NCBI RefSeq assembly: GCF_006715085.1
Contig: NZ_VFMM01000002.1
Location: 620,001-684,000 of the forward strand
Source of the DNA: Kribbella jejuensis
Lineage (GTDB): Bacteria > Actinomycetota > Actinomycetes > Propionibacteriales > Kribbellaceae
Reading direction: 5' to 3'
Length of the DNA stretch: 64,000 nucleotides
Under the pieces are notes generated by a model, which saw only the letters and a program-made list of their open reading frames with translations, had not been told where the DNA came from and ran no database searches. The position numbers and the translations under genes were made by a program. Every line of letters starts with the position of its first letter. Positions within the stretch are counted from its first letter, which is position 1. Positions 9,992-19,537 of this stretch are shown piece by piece.

Positions 9992-10872
9992 GCAGCGTCG
10001 TTTGGGTACGGCGGAAACGCGCGTTCGGAAAGTTCTGGAGCGATTTCCGGAACCGCCGGGCCGGGGTTACCGGACTGGTGGTCCTGGTGATCGCGGTCGT
10101 CCTGGCGCTGATCGCGCCACTGTTCATCGACGCCGGCGTGACGAACGTCGTCAGCGGGACCGGGGCCAGGCTGGCTCCGCCGAGCCTCGACCATCCGCTC
10201 GGTACCGACGAGTCCGGGCGGTCGGTGCTGCTGATGATCTGGTGGGGATCCCGCACGTCGTTGCTGATCGGGTTCCTCGCGGCCCTGCTGAGTATGGTGA
10301 TCGGGACGGTGCTCGGCATCGCGGCCGGGCATTTCCGCGGCTGGATCGGCGCGGTGATCCTGCGGGTGACCGACTGGTTCCTGGTCCTGCCGTCGCTGGT
10401 CACGGCGCTCGTTCTGGCGGCGATCCTCGGCGGGTCGACCGCGACGATCATCGTGGCGATCGGTGTCACGTCGTGGCCGTCGACGGCCCGGCTGATCCGC
10501 GCGCAAACGCTGGCCGTCGAGGCGCGCCCGTACATCGAGAGATCGCTGGCACTCGGCGCCGGGCACTGGCACATCGCCACCCGGCACGTGCTGCCGAACG
10601 TCGCGCCGTTGCTGTTGGCAAGCACGACACTGGAGGTCGCGAGCGCGATCGTCACCGAGTCGACGCTGGCGTTCCTCGGTGTCAGCGCGAACAAGACGTC
10701 GTGGGGCACGATGCTGCGCGGCTCGTACGACTGGGGCGCGGCAACCGCCGGCGCCTGGTGGTACATCCTGGTGCCCGGCCTGTGCATCGTGACGGTCGTG
10801 ATGGCTTTCACCTTGTGCGGAAGGGCTTTGGAGACCGTGCTCAACCCGCGCCTGCGCACTCGGGAGGCCTGA
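9988..10872 (+). CDS. ABC importer permease, DppC/OppC type
   Basis: The 294-residue second permease begins at the ATG overlapping the dppB-like stop. It has an N-terminal cytoplasmic stretch, a first helix at about residues 28-50, the DppC marker HPLGTDESGRSVL, and the ATPase-contact loop EARPYIERSLALGAGHWHI. Its stop shares a base with the start of the ATPase gene (TGATG). It pairs with the preceding permease. Confidence 0.95.
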   Translation: MSSVVWVRRKRAFGKFWSDFRNRRAGVTGLVVLVIAVVLALIAPLFIDAGVTNVVSGTGARLAPPSLDHPLGTDESGRSVLLMIWWGSRTSLLIGFLAALLSMVIGTVLGIAAGHFRGWIGAVILRVTDWFLVLPSLVTALVLAAILGGSTATIIVAIGVTSWPSTARLIRAQTLAVEARPYIERSLALGAGHWHIATRHVLPNVAPLLLASTTLEVASAIVTESTLAFLGVSANKTSWGTMLRGSYDWGAATAGAWWYILVPGLCIVTVVMAFTLCGRALETVLNPRLRTREA

Positions 10873-11831
10873 TGCTCGAACTCGAAGACCTCTCGGTCAC
10901 CTACCGCATCGGTGCCGAATCAGGCGGTTCGTTCGGCGAGGTTCCCGCGGTGCGTGGAGTGTCGTTGAAGCTGGCCGCCGGAGAGGCACTCGGACTGGCG
11001 GGAGAGTCGGGATCCGGAAAGTCTTCCGTGGCCCTGACCCTGCTGCGGCTGCTGCCGCGTTCTGCGACGGTCGGCGGGCGGATCCTGCTCGACGGCGAAG
11101 ACGTGCTGACGATGAACTGGGGCCGGCTCCGCGCCGTTCGCTGGTCGTCGGCCTCCATTGTTTTCCAGGGGGCCCAGCACGGTCTGAACCCGGTCCGGCG
11201 GATCGGTGACCAGATCGCCGAACCCCTGCTCGTCCACAAGTTGGCGTCCGGCGCGGCCGCCGACACCCGGGTCAAGGAACTGCTGGAACAGGTCGGGCTG
11301 CCTGCGTGGCGGGCGCGCAGCTACCCGCACGAGCTGAGCGGTGGCCAACGGCAACGAGTAATGATCGCGATGGCGCTGGCCTGTTCGCCGCGGCTGATCA
11401 TCGCCGACGAGCCGACGACCGCGCTCGACCTGATGGTGCAGGCGCAGGTGCTGACCCTGATCCGGCAGCTGATCGCGGACCACGGGATCTCGTTGCTGAT
11501 GATCTCGCACGACCTGTCCGTGCTCGCGGACGTGTGCGACCGGCTCGCGGTGATGTACGCCGGTCGGTTGGTGGAGGTGGGACCGGCGGGAGGAAAGTTC
11601 GAGCACCCGTACAGCCAGGCGCTGGCGGCAGCGTTCCCGACCGTCGGCGATCCGGCGTCCCGGCTCGCCCCGCGCGGGCTGGCCGGTGATCCGCCGGATC
11701 CGCAGCAGCTGCCGGGCGGCTGCGCGTTCCATCCGCGCTGCCCGGTCGCGCTCGAGACGTGTGCGAGTACCGACGTACAACTGCTGGTGTCGGGAGACCG
11801 GGCGGCGGCCTGTGTCCTGGTGGGGGAGTGA
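10872..11831 (+). CDS. ABC importer ATPase, DppD/OppD type
   Basis: The 319-residue ATPase has Walker A GESGSGKS, signature LSGGQRQRV, Walker B LIIADEPTTALD and switch histidine MISHDLSVL. The C-terminal oligopeptide-transporter extension (GGCAFHPRCPVALETC) with clustered cysteines is present, as in DppD proteins that can carry an Fe-S cluster. It overlaps the preceding permease by one base and is followed three bases later by the second ATPase. Confidence 0.95.
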   Translation: MLELEDLSVTYRIGAESGGSFGEVPAVRGVSLKLAAGEALGLAGESGSGKSSVALTLLRLLPRSATVGGRILLDGEDVLTMNWGRLRAVRWSSASIVFQGAQHGLNPVRRIGDQIAEPLLVHKLASGAAADTRVKELLEQVGLPAWRARSYPHELSGGQRQRVMIAMALACSPRLIIADEPTTALDLMVQAQVLTLIRQLIADHGISLLMISHDLSVLADVCDRLAVMYAGRLVEVGPAGGKFEHPYSQALAAAFPTVGDPASRLAPRGLAGDPPDPQQLPGGCAFHPRCPVALETCASTDVQLLVSGDRAAACVLVGE

Positions 11832-11834
11832 CTC

Positions 11835-12782
11835 TTGCTAGAGGCAACTGATCTGCAGGTCGAGTTCTCCGGCCGTGGTGGACGCCGGGCGCGGGCCGTG
11901 GACGGTGTGAACCTGTCCGTCGGCGCGGGCGAGATCGTCGCGCTGGTCGGCGAATCAGGCTGCGGGAAGACCACGCTCGCCCGTACGCTGCTCGGTCTCG
12001 AACGTCCCACCGCCGGCCGCATCACGTACGACGGGACACCGCTGAACTACTCGACCCGTGCGCTGCGGGCCTTCCGCCGTCAAGTACAACTCGTTCTCCA
12101 GGACCCCATGGGCTCCTTGAACCCCCGGCACACCGTGTACGAGGCGGTCGCCGAAGGTCCCCGCATCCACGGGCTGCCTGACGAGGAGGCATTGGTCGCG
12201 TCCGCGTTGGCGCGGGCGGGATTGCGGCCGCCGGAGCGGTTCTTTCAGCGGTACCCGCACGAGTTGTCGGGTGGGCAGCGGCAGCGGGTGGTGATCGCCG
12301 GGGCATTGGCGTTGGAGCCGAAGGTATTGATCGCGGACGAGCCCGTGGCCTCGTTGGACGCGTCGGTCCGCGGCGAGATCCTCGCGCTGCTGCTGCGGCT
12401 GCGTGACGACCTCGGCCTGTCCGCGCTCGTCGTGACCCACGACCTCGGGCTGGCCTGGAACATCGCCGACCGGGTCGCGGTCATGTACCTCGGCCGGATC
12501 GTCGAATCCGGCCCGGCCGAAGACGTGCTCACCAACCCGCGGCACCCGTACACCAAGGCGCTGCTGTCGGTCCTCCCCGAGTCGCCGGCCCGGATCGTCC
12601 TCACCGGCGAACCGCCCGACCCGACCCGGATCCCGTCCGGCTGCCGCTTCCACCCGCGCTGCCAGCTGGTAGCCGCCGGCAACGGAACCGGCGCCTGCAC
12701 GACCACCCGCCTCGACATCCTGCCCGCCGGGGCAGCGCATCAGGTCGCCTGCCATTTGGTTCCAGCGGTTGACAATAGTTAA
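11835..12782 (+). CDS. ABC importer ATPase, DppF/OppF type
   Basis: The 315-residue ATPase starts with a TTG at 11835, three bases after the DppD-like stop. Walker A is GESGCGKT, followed by LQDPMGSLNPRHTV (a DppF hallmark), signature LSGGQRQRV and Walker B VLIADEPVASLD. The C-terminal extension CRFHPRCQ is shorter in cysteines than its partner. Two ATPases, two permeases and one receptor give a complete importer in a single operon. The arsR promoter elements overlap its last codons. Confidence 0.95.
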   Translation: MLEATDLQVEFSGRGGRRARAVDGVNLSVGAGEIVALVGESGCGKTTLARTLLGLERPTAGRITYDGTPLNYSTRALRAFRRQVQLVLQDPMGSLNPRHTVYEAVAEGPRIHGLPDEEALVASALARAGLRPPERFFQRYPHELSGGQRQRVVIAGALALEPKVLIADEPVASLDASVRGEILALLLRLRDDLGLSALVVTHDLGLAWNIADRVAVMYLGRIVESGPAEDVLTNPRHPYTKALLSVLPESPARIVLTGEPPDPTRIPSGCRFHPRCQLVAAGNGTGACTTTRLDILPAGAAHQVACHLVPAVDNS

Positions 12783-12800
12783 CAGATCGTAGAACTATTG
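12769..12800 (+). promoter_or_regulatory. arsR promoter with overlapping inverted-repeat operator
   Basis: TTGACA (12769-12774) and AACTAT (12793-12798, 18-bp spacing) form a likely promoter for the arsR gene that starts at 12805, giving a leaderless or near-leaderless message. A perfect 8-bp inverted repeat, CAATAGTT (12773-12780) and AACTATTG (12793-12800), sits on both hexamers. That geometry suits autorepression by a dimeric ArsR protein. The promoter lies within the last codons of the preceding ATPase gene. Confidence 0.72.
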
Positions 12801-12804
12801 CGGG

Positions 12805-13146
12805 ATGGCGCAAGATCAGGTCGATCGGTTCTTCGAGGTGCTGGCTGATCCGACCCGGCGGCAGGTCGTGCAGCTGCTCGGGGACGGTCCGCAGCGCGCC
12901 GGGCAACTGGCGGTGGCGGCGGGGGTGTCGTCGCCCGCGATGAGCCGGCACCTGCGGATCCTGCTGGAGGCCGGTCTGGTCGCCGATGAACGGGTGCCGG
13001 ACGACGCACGGGTTCGCGTGTTCCGGCTCAACCCGGAGCCTGTCGTCGCCGTACAGGCCTGGCTCGACCAGGTCCAGGCGCACTGGCGCGACCAGTTGGG
13101 CGCCTTCAAGCGACACGTCGAGCAGAAGGGGAAGTCCGATGCCTGA
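12805..13146 (+). CDS. ArsR family transcriptional regulator
   Basis: The 113-residue winged-helix repressor has the ArsR core FEVLADPTRRQVVQLL, then GVSSPAMSRHLRILLEAGLV and the wing DARVRVFRLNPEP. No metal-binding cysteines are present, so it belongs with the non-metal ArsR proteins that accompany SRPBCC/AHSA1 genes. It has no ribosome binding site and appears leaderless. Its stop lies inside the next gene, with an 8-bp overlap. Confidence 0.93.
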   Translation: MAQDQVDRFFEVLADPTRRQVVQLLGDGPQRAGQLAVAAGVSSPAMSRHLRILLEAGLVADERVPDDARVRVFRLNPEPVVAVQAWLDQVQAHWRDQLGAFKRHVEQKGKSDA

Positions 13147-13936
13147 ACCGTCCGCGACCGCGTCCGTGGAGGTCCCGGTCGACCCTGCCACCGCGTTCCA
13201 GGTCTTCACCGAGGAGATCGACCTGTGGTGGGTCCGCGGCCCGATCAACTTCTGGGACTCGTCCCGGGCGATCGAGATCCGCGTCGAGCCGGGCGTCGGC
13301 GGCCGGATCCTCGAGGTGTACGCCGACGACGCGCTGGAACGTGGCGTGATCACGGCCTGGGAGCCGGGCGTCCGCTTCGAGTACCGGAGCTCCACCGACG
13401 ACACCGAGACGACGGTGACGTTCGACCCGATCGCCGCCGGGACCCGCGTGACCGTCGTCGAGGCGCTGGTCCCTGGTGGTACCGAGGCCGTCTACTCCTG
13501 GCGGAACGTGCTGCATTGGTTCCCGGCCTGGGTGGCGCGCCGCGACACCGCGCCGCACGAGGTCCGCGAGGTCGGCCGGCTCGCGGTCGCCTTGTCGTAC
13601 GACGATCCTGCCGCGGCTGCGCGCTGGTTGCACAGGGTGTTCGGCCTGGAGACGTGGGACCGGATCCCGGAGGAGGGCCGGCAACCGTCCTGGATCGAGC
13701 TGCACGCCGGCGCCTCCTCGATCGTCCTGCTCCGCCGGGACGCGCCGGGGGCCCCGGCCGCCGACCATGCGACCTGGGTGTACGTCGACGACCTGGAAGC
13801 GCACTTCACGCAGGCCAGTGAGGGTGGCGCGAAGATCCTGAGCGAGATCCACCAACACGGCTACAAGTGCTACGAAGCCGAGGACCTCGAAGGACACCAC
13901 TGGACCTTCCTCCAGGCGCGCCCGACGATGCCGTGA
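13139..13936 (+). CDS. SRPBCC (AHSA1) - VOC (glyoxalase-like) fusion protein
   Basis: The 265-residue protein joins two small-molecule-binding folds. Residues 1-140 are an SRPBCC/AHSA1 domain (VDPATAFQVFTEEIDLWW, GGRILEVY, TAWEPGVRFEYR); residues about 148-265 are a VOC/glyoxalase domain (WLHRVFGLETWDRI, HATWVYVDDLEAHF, CYEAEDLEGHHWTF). ArsR regulators are commonly cotranscribed with an AHSA1 protein; here the pair is overlapped and the partner carries a second domain. The substrate is unknown. Its last bases overlap the GTG of a decayed phosphotransferase gene. Confidence 0.88.
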   Translation: MPEPSATASVEVPVDPATAFQVFTEEIDLWWVRGPINFWDSSRAIEIRVEPGVGGRILEVYADDALERGVITAWEPGVRFEYRSSTDDTETTVTFDPIAAGTRVTVVEALVPGGTEAVYSWRNVLHWFPAWVARRDTAPHEVREVGRLAVALSYDDPAAAARWLHRVFGLETWDRIPEEGRQPSWIELHAGASSIVLLRRDAPGAPAADHATWVYVDDLEAHFTQASEGGAKILSEIHQHGYKCYEAEDLEGHHWTFLQARPTMP

Positions 13937-14297
13937 TCGAAGAACCCCTCACGGGCGGCCGGATGACACCCGGCGTGGTACGGGTCGGTAACACGGTACG
14001 CCGGCCCGCGTCGGACCGCTCCGCGTTCACCGCAGCGCCGCAGCCGGCGCCAAACACAACGATCCCATCAGGCAAGCCGGCCAGGTCAGGGCTCTCGCGG
14101 ATGCCTACGGTCTAGCCGCGACGGTCCCGCTGATCGACGCCATCCTGCGAAGCCAACTGGACAACGCACAGTTCTGGGCCGACAGGCCATGTGAAGCGGC
14201 GGCGGAGCGAATCGCCTGGTCCTACCGAGAACACGCCTTCGTCGCAGACAACCGCCACATCTTCGAAGCAGCCCTCACAGCCGGCCGGCCTTCTTGA
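13933..14297 (+). pseudogene. Phosphotransferase (APH-like) gene remnant with its core deleted
   Basis: The intact-looking N-terminus (GTG 13933, then EEPLTGGRMTPGVVRVGNTVRRP) resembles the start of actinobacterial aminoglycoside-phosphotransferase-like kinases. After about 35 codons the reading changes frame, and from 14058 it reads NDPIRQAGQVRALADAYGL, then RIAWSYREHAFVADNRHIFEAAL, which resembles the C-terminus of the same family, ending with TGA at 14295-14297. The kinase core between them (roughly 150 residues or more) is missing. The remnant overlaps the fusion-gene stop by four bases and the end of the DUF58 gene by 23 bases. It accounts for the otherwise gene-free 340 bp here. Confidence 0.75.
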
Positions 14298-15566
14298 GGG
14301 CGAGGTAGGTGTCGGCGAGGGCCGGTGCAATCTTGTCCGGAGGCTCGTCGACGACAGTCACCCCAGCACGACTCAAAGTCGCGGTCAGGCGTTCGCGGTC
14401 CAACCGCGTCCGAGCCGCCGACGCAGCCCCGTACACCTCGACCAGATCCGTGCGACTGGCCTCGAGCTCGGTCAACCGGGGATCAGCAATCGAAGCGAGC
14501 AGTACGACGTGCCGCCGAAGCAGCGGCCCGATGACCGGCAGCAGCGACTCCTCGATCGCCGCCGGGTCCAGCCCCGTCAGCAGCACGACCAGCGACCGCT
14601 GACCGAGCCGCTCCAGCACCTGCGACACCACGATGCGGAAGTCCGTCTGCACCAGCTCCGCCTCGACGTTCGCCAGTGCGTTCACGAACGACGGCAGCAC
14701 GTCCTCCGGCGCGGGCCGCCGTACGTCGGCCCGTACCGCGGAATCGCAAGCCAGCAAGGAGACCCGGTCACCCGCCCGGGTGGCGAGCGCGGCCAGCAGC
14801 AGCGCGGCGTCCATCGCATGATCCAGCCGCGGCGCATCCCCGACCCGTCCCGCGGACAGCCGCCCGGAGTCGATCACGATCGCGACCTGCCGATCCCGCT
14901 CCGGCCGCCAGGTCCGCAGGACGACGTTCCCGCGCCGGGCCGTGGCCCGCCAGTCGATGCTGCGTACGTCGTCACCCGGTACGTAGTCCCGCAACGAGTC
15001 GAACTCCGTACCCTGCCCGCGCACCAGCAACGCCGTACGCCCGTCCAGCTCGCGCAGTCGGGCCAACCGCGACGGCAGATGCTTGCGGCTCTTGAACGGC
15101 GGTAGCGCCCGCACCGTCCACGGCACCTGCTGCGACCCTTGCCGGCCCGCGAACCCGAGCGGCCCGATCGCTCGCACCGTCACGCGAACCGACTGCCGAT
15201 CGCCACGACGCGTCGGAACCAGATGCGTCGTCAACCGGCGCCTCTCACCGGACGGAATGTCCAGCTTGTGCGGCCGGTCCAGTACGCCTGCGGAAGGCGG
15301 CCAAGCGTCCCGCAGCAAGCCCCGCCCCCGGCGACCTGGGTTGGTGACCAGCAGGTTCACCACGGCCTGCTCACCCAGCCGTACGGCGTTGTCGCCCTCA
15401 CGGCTGAACTGCAGCCGCCGTGGCGACCCAGCCAGCAGGATGTCCACCAGGCTGATTACCAGCACCGCACCAACCACCACACCGACCCCGGCCCACGACG
15501 GCATCACCAGAGCGACGAACACCACTCCAGCGGCTGCCAAGAGGCCGGCCCGGCCAGTGAGAACCA

Positions 15567-15567
<1 letters not shown>
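14275..15567 (-). CDS. DUF58 domain membrane-anchored protein
   Basis: The 430-residue protein is the last gene of the MoxR operon. Two hydrophobic segments occupy about residues 7-45 (LLAAAGVVFVALVMPSWAG, VVVGAVLVISLVDILLAG). The DUF58 motif GTEFDSLRDYVPGDDVRSIDW is followed by TARRGNVVLRTW and a von Willebrand A-like fold starting RQVAIVIDSG. DUF58 proteins are regular partners of MoxR AAA+ ATPases, possibly as targets of their chaperone activity. The ATG at 15567 shares a base with the MoxR stop (TGATG). Longer upstream readings run inside moxR and are rejected. Confidence 0.92.
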
Positions 15568-16534
<967 letters not shown>

Positions 16535-16538
<4 letters not shown>

Positions 16539-17677
16539 GGGTGTCGTACCTCCTGCGTCAGTACGTCGAGTTGCTGGGACAAGGACATCAGAGCGGCATC
16601 GGAGAGCGGTGGGAGACCGTAGAGCAGTTCGTACAGCATCGCCGGGTCCCGGCCGGTCCGTGCGGCGACGGTCGCGACAACGGCTGACGGGTCAGCCCGT
16701 CGAGGGATGCCGTGCGCCTTGTGTAGCTGGCCGAGCGCGGACTCGCGCAGTGCCGCGGCAGCGCGGTCCCGGGCGCGAGAGCGGCGGTAGAGCCGCGCTC
16801 TGCCCTCGGTGGTCTCGGCGGCGTGCACGATGACCGGGAGCCGCTCTGCGACGACAGGACCGAGCCGCCGGCCACGCCAGATCGCCACAACCAGCACTGC
16901 GAACGCCAGCGCCCAGCCGATGTAGCGGACGGCAGGCGGGATCAGCGGCGGGCTGTTGCCGTCCGGGCTGTCGGCACCGGTCGACTCCCACTGCGGCAGG
17001 TACCAGGTGAGGTCCTGATGCGTGCCGATCAGGTTGAGCGCCAACGCAGCGTTGCCGTCGTCCGCCAGCTGGTCGTTGGTGAACGACAGTGGCGTACCGA
17101 TCACGTCGACGGTCTGGTCGCCCACGTGCAGCTGCACCACGGTGTTGTGGACGCCGTCGCCGTAGCAGGTGACCGCGTTCTCCGGCGCGATGTACGTCGG
17201 CCCGCTGACGGTGACCGTACCGGCCTTGACTGCCGCGGGGAGGTCGCAGCCAGGCTCCCGGCTCCGCGACGTCACGGAGTCACCGCTCAGCGAGACCCCG
17301 GGCGCGAGGGCCGTCAGCGCTCGCGTGCTCGGCCGGATCAGGATGAGGTGGCTCCAGCGAGCGTTGGCGATCTCCTGCCAGTCGGAGTCGTCCAGCGCAC
17401 CGGACGGTCCAACGAGGAGGGCCTTGCCGTCTCCTGATTTCACGGCGTCGTCCAGGGACTCAGTGCTGTGCACGGCGACGTTGTGGTTCTCCAGCAATGC
17501 TGCCAGCGCACGGGCCCCGTCGGACTTCGTAGAGTCCGGACTGAACGGTCCTGAAGTCCGCGCCGACGTAGCGATCAGTACGCCGATCGCGGCCAGCACC
17601 ACGAGAGCTGTCACGAGGAGGGGTGTCCGCAACGCCCTCCAGGTCTCCACGGCGTCGCGCCCTACCGACGTACTCAT
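16535..17677 (-). CDS. DUF4350 domain membrane protein
   Basis: The 380-residue protein has one N-terminal transmembrane helix (LLVTALVVLAAIGVLIATSA), a DUF4350 extracytoplasmic domain (SPDSTKSDGARALAALLENHNV), a second helix near residue 255 (YIGWALAFAVLVVAIW), and a basic cytoplasmic tail. DUF4350 is related to ThuA/GATase-like folds and is found almost only in MoxR-DUF58-DUF4129 operons. Both ends overlap neighbouring genes by four bases. Its function is unknown. Confidence 0.88.
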
Positions 17678-18303
17678 ACAGCCACCCGCGCCGTCCGTGC
17701 TGCATTGTCAGCCGTCACCACGGCCTCGTACCGCTCGCGGCTGCCCGGACGGTTGCCGTAGACAACCTCTGTGAAGATCAGAGCAGCCGGTTGCAGGATG
17801 TCGCGCAGTACCGGAGCTGCTTTCCCCGCGTCCGCGACCACCTCGTACGCCGTACGTCCGGGGCGCTCGTCGAGGATGGTCCGCTCGGTCAACTCGGCCA
17901 CGCAGGCGCGGAACCGGCTGCGGATCGCCGACGCGAAGTCACCGGACGCCGCCTCGCGCTCGGCCAGCGCACGGTACTCCGCGGCGCTCCGCGGCCGTGC
18001 CGTGTCGAAGACGGCCTGCGACTTCACCTTGCGGCTGGTCCGCAGTACGCCGGCACGCCAGAGCACCACAACCACGACCAGCACGAGGAGACCGATCAGC
18101 ATTGCCAGACCGGCGTGGCCGTTCGGTGAGGAGCCGTTGAGGCTGTCGATCAGGTCCTGGATCCAGCCGACGAGCTTGCCGAGTGCCTTCTCGATCAGCG
18201 AGCCCGAGTCCCGGTACGCCGACTTCGACAGCTCCTTGGCCGCCTCGTGCGCGGCCCGGTCCCGGTCGATGTCGACGGGCGGCTCCAGCGGGAAGCGGAT
18301 CAC
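17674..18303 (-). CDS. DUF4129 domain protein
   Basis: The 209-residue protein starts at the GTG 18303 that overlaps the upstream gene stop as GTGA; an ATG at 18339 would intrude 40 bp into that gene. A soluble N-terminus is followed by one strong helix (GLAMLIGLLVLVVVVVLW, about residues 80-98) and a C-terminal DUF4129 domain (YRALAEREAASGDFASAIRSRFRACVAELTE). DUF4129 recurs beside transglutaminase-like and DUF58 proteins. A role in envelope maintenance is guessed from context only. Confidence 0.87.
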   Translation of the reverse strand: MIRFPLEPPVDIDRDRAAHEAAKELSKSAYRDSGSLIEKALGKLVGWIQDLIDSLNGSSPNGHAGLAMLIGLLVLVVVVVLWRAGVLRTSRKVKSQAVFDTARPRSAAEYRALAEREAASGDFASAIRSRFRACVAELTERTILDERPGRTAYEVVADAGKAAPVLRDILQPAALIFTEVVYGNRPGSRERYEAVVTADNAARTARVAV

Positions 18304-19331
18304 ACGGGCTCCCCGGACCGCAGCGCCGGACGCATCCACAGGTCGAGACCCTCACGCCGGACCCGGAGGTCCAGGTAGATCAGGGCCTGTACGGCCGACA
18401 TGAACGCCAGGCTCGCGATCACCGTCATCAGCGCCGCGAGGCCGACGGCAGCACCGAGCACAACCGTCACCACGGTGGACGCGGTGCTGTCGTCCCCGCC
18501 GGCCCATGAGCCGACCGTGATCATCAGCGACGTCACCCCGAACTGCAGTGCGTAGCTGATGATGTTGACGACCAGCCCGCCGAACACCAGGATCCCGAAC
18601 ACCCGCCAGAACTTCCCCCGCACCAGCCGCCAGGACCGCCGCAGCGCACCCCAGACACCAACCCGCTCCGGGATGTAGAGGCCGATGTCGGGCGAGTGCC
18701 GACCCTCCATCAGGACGACGGTGCCGGCGAGGACGAGCCGGACGCCGAAGATCAGCACGAGTACGCCACCTACGAACATCATGCCCAGCGCGGCCGCGCC
18801 TGCGGCGTCCGAGGAGATCGCAGCGTCCGTGCCGGCGCCGATGCCGAGCACGGCCAACCCCCAGCCGCCGATGAGCAGCACGAACGACAGGGACTGCACC
18901 AGACCGACAGCAGCGAGCGCAGGTAGCGCGGGCCGCACCAGCCGCATCAGCTCACGCGGACCGGCCCGGTGCGCCAGCTGACTGCGCACCGCCGCCAGGG
19001 CGATGATCCCCGCGAGCATGCTCGACACCACCGAGAACAGCACCACCTGGACGCCGTACGTGAGCAGCAAGGCCGCCCCGGCCTGTCCGAACGGGTCGTC
19101 CGCCCCGAAGAACCCGCTCAGACCACCCGGTACGGCGACCTCGGTCAGGGCGGCCTGCAGCGCGACCAGGGCGATCCCGGCCAGCACCGGCAGGCCCAGC
19201 ATGATCGTTTTGTTCTCGGAGATCGTCCGGGCCGCGTTGTCGAGCAGGTCCGCGGGCAGCCAGGGACGCAGCGGCTCGGCGGCGACGTCGTCGTGCAACC
19301 GCATGCTCTCGTCGGCCCCCTGATCGGCCAC
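18300..19331 (-). CDS. Multi-pass membrane protein, glycerophosphodiesterase-membrane-domain-like
   Basis: The 343-residue protein is the first gene of the operon. It has about six hydrophobic segments with long helices (IMLGLPVLAGIALVALQA, VLFSVVSSMLAGIIALAAV), and a central ERVGVWGALRRSWRLVRGKFWRVFGILVFG stretch of the kind seen in membrane proteins annotated with a glycerophosphoryl diester phosphodiesterase membrane domain. No phosphodiesterase catalytic domain is present. It is divergent from mtrA across 206 bp, as in other actinobacteria. Confidence 0.8.
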   Translation of the reverse strand: MADQGADESMRLHDDVAAEPLRPWLPADLLDNAARTISENKTIMLGLPVLAGIALVALQAALTEVAVPGGLSGFFGADDPFGQAGAALLLTYGVQVVLFSVVSSMLAGIIALAAVRSQLAHRAGPRELMRLVRPALPALAAVGLVQSLSFVLLIGGWGLAVLGIGAGTDAAISSDAAGAAALGMMFVGGVLVLIFGVRLVLAGTVVLMEGRHSPDIGLYIPERVGVWGALRRSWRLVRGKFWRVFGILVFGGLVVNIISYALQFGVTSLMITVGSWAGGDDSTASTVVTVVLGAAVGLAALMTVIASLAFMSAVQALIYLDLRVRREGLDLWMRPALRSGEPV

Positions 19332-19537
19332 TGCTTACCCTCCTCTGCCCGTGACGAAGTTGTGGTGGACCCTGGATGTGCACCATGATCCCCGTTGATC
19401 ACAGCCCAAACCGGGGTCATACGGCGATCCGGCGTGTGCACTACCCGGGGAATGGGACACTATCCGTAGTGCGTACGGCCTGGCACCTGCCGCGCGCATC
19501 CGATCGGTCGGCAAGCGGACGGCAAGGAGCTATGGGC
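19332..19537. promoter_or_regulatory. Divergent promoter region between the MoxR operon and mtrA
   Basis: The 206-bp spacer must carry promoters for both directions. On the plus strand TGTGCA (19435-19440) and CACTAT (19458-19463) are spaced 17 bp and could serve mtrA. An imperfect inverted repeat, ATGATCCCCG (19385-19394) and CGGGGTCAT (19412-19420), lies further upstream and is a possible regulator site. AAGGAG (19524-19529) is the mtrA ribosome binding site. Confidence 0.45.

Noticed and set aside
13867..14115. An 82-residue plus-strand protein covering the start of the phosphotransferase remnant
   Set aside because: Its middle matches the N-terminus of a kinase family and its end is out-of-frame sequence, so it is part of a broken gene.
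18304..18339. DUF4129 start at ATG 18339
   Set aside because: It would overlap the upstream gene by 40 bp, whereas GTG 18303 gives the four-base GTGA coupling used by the rest of the operon.
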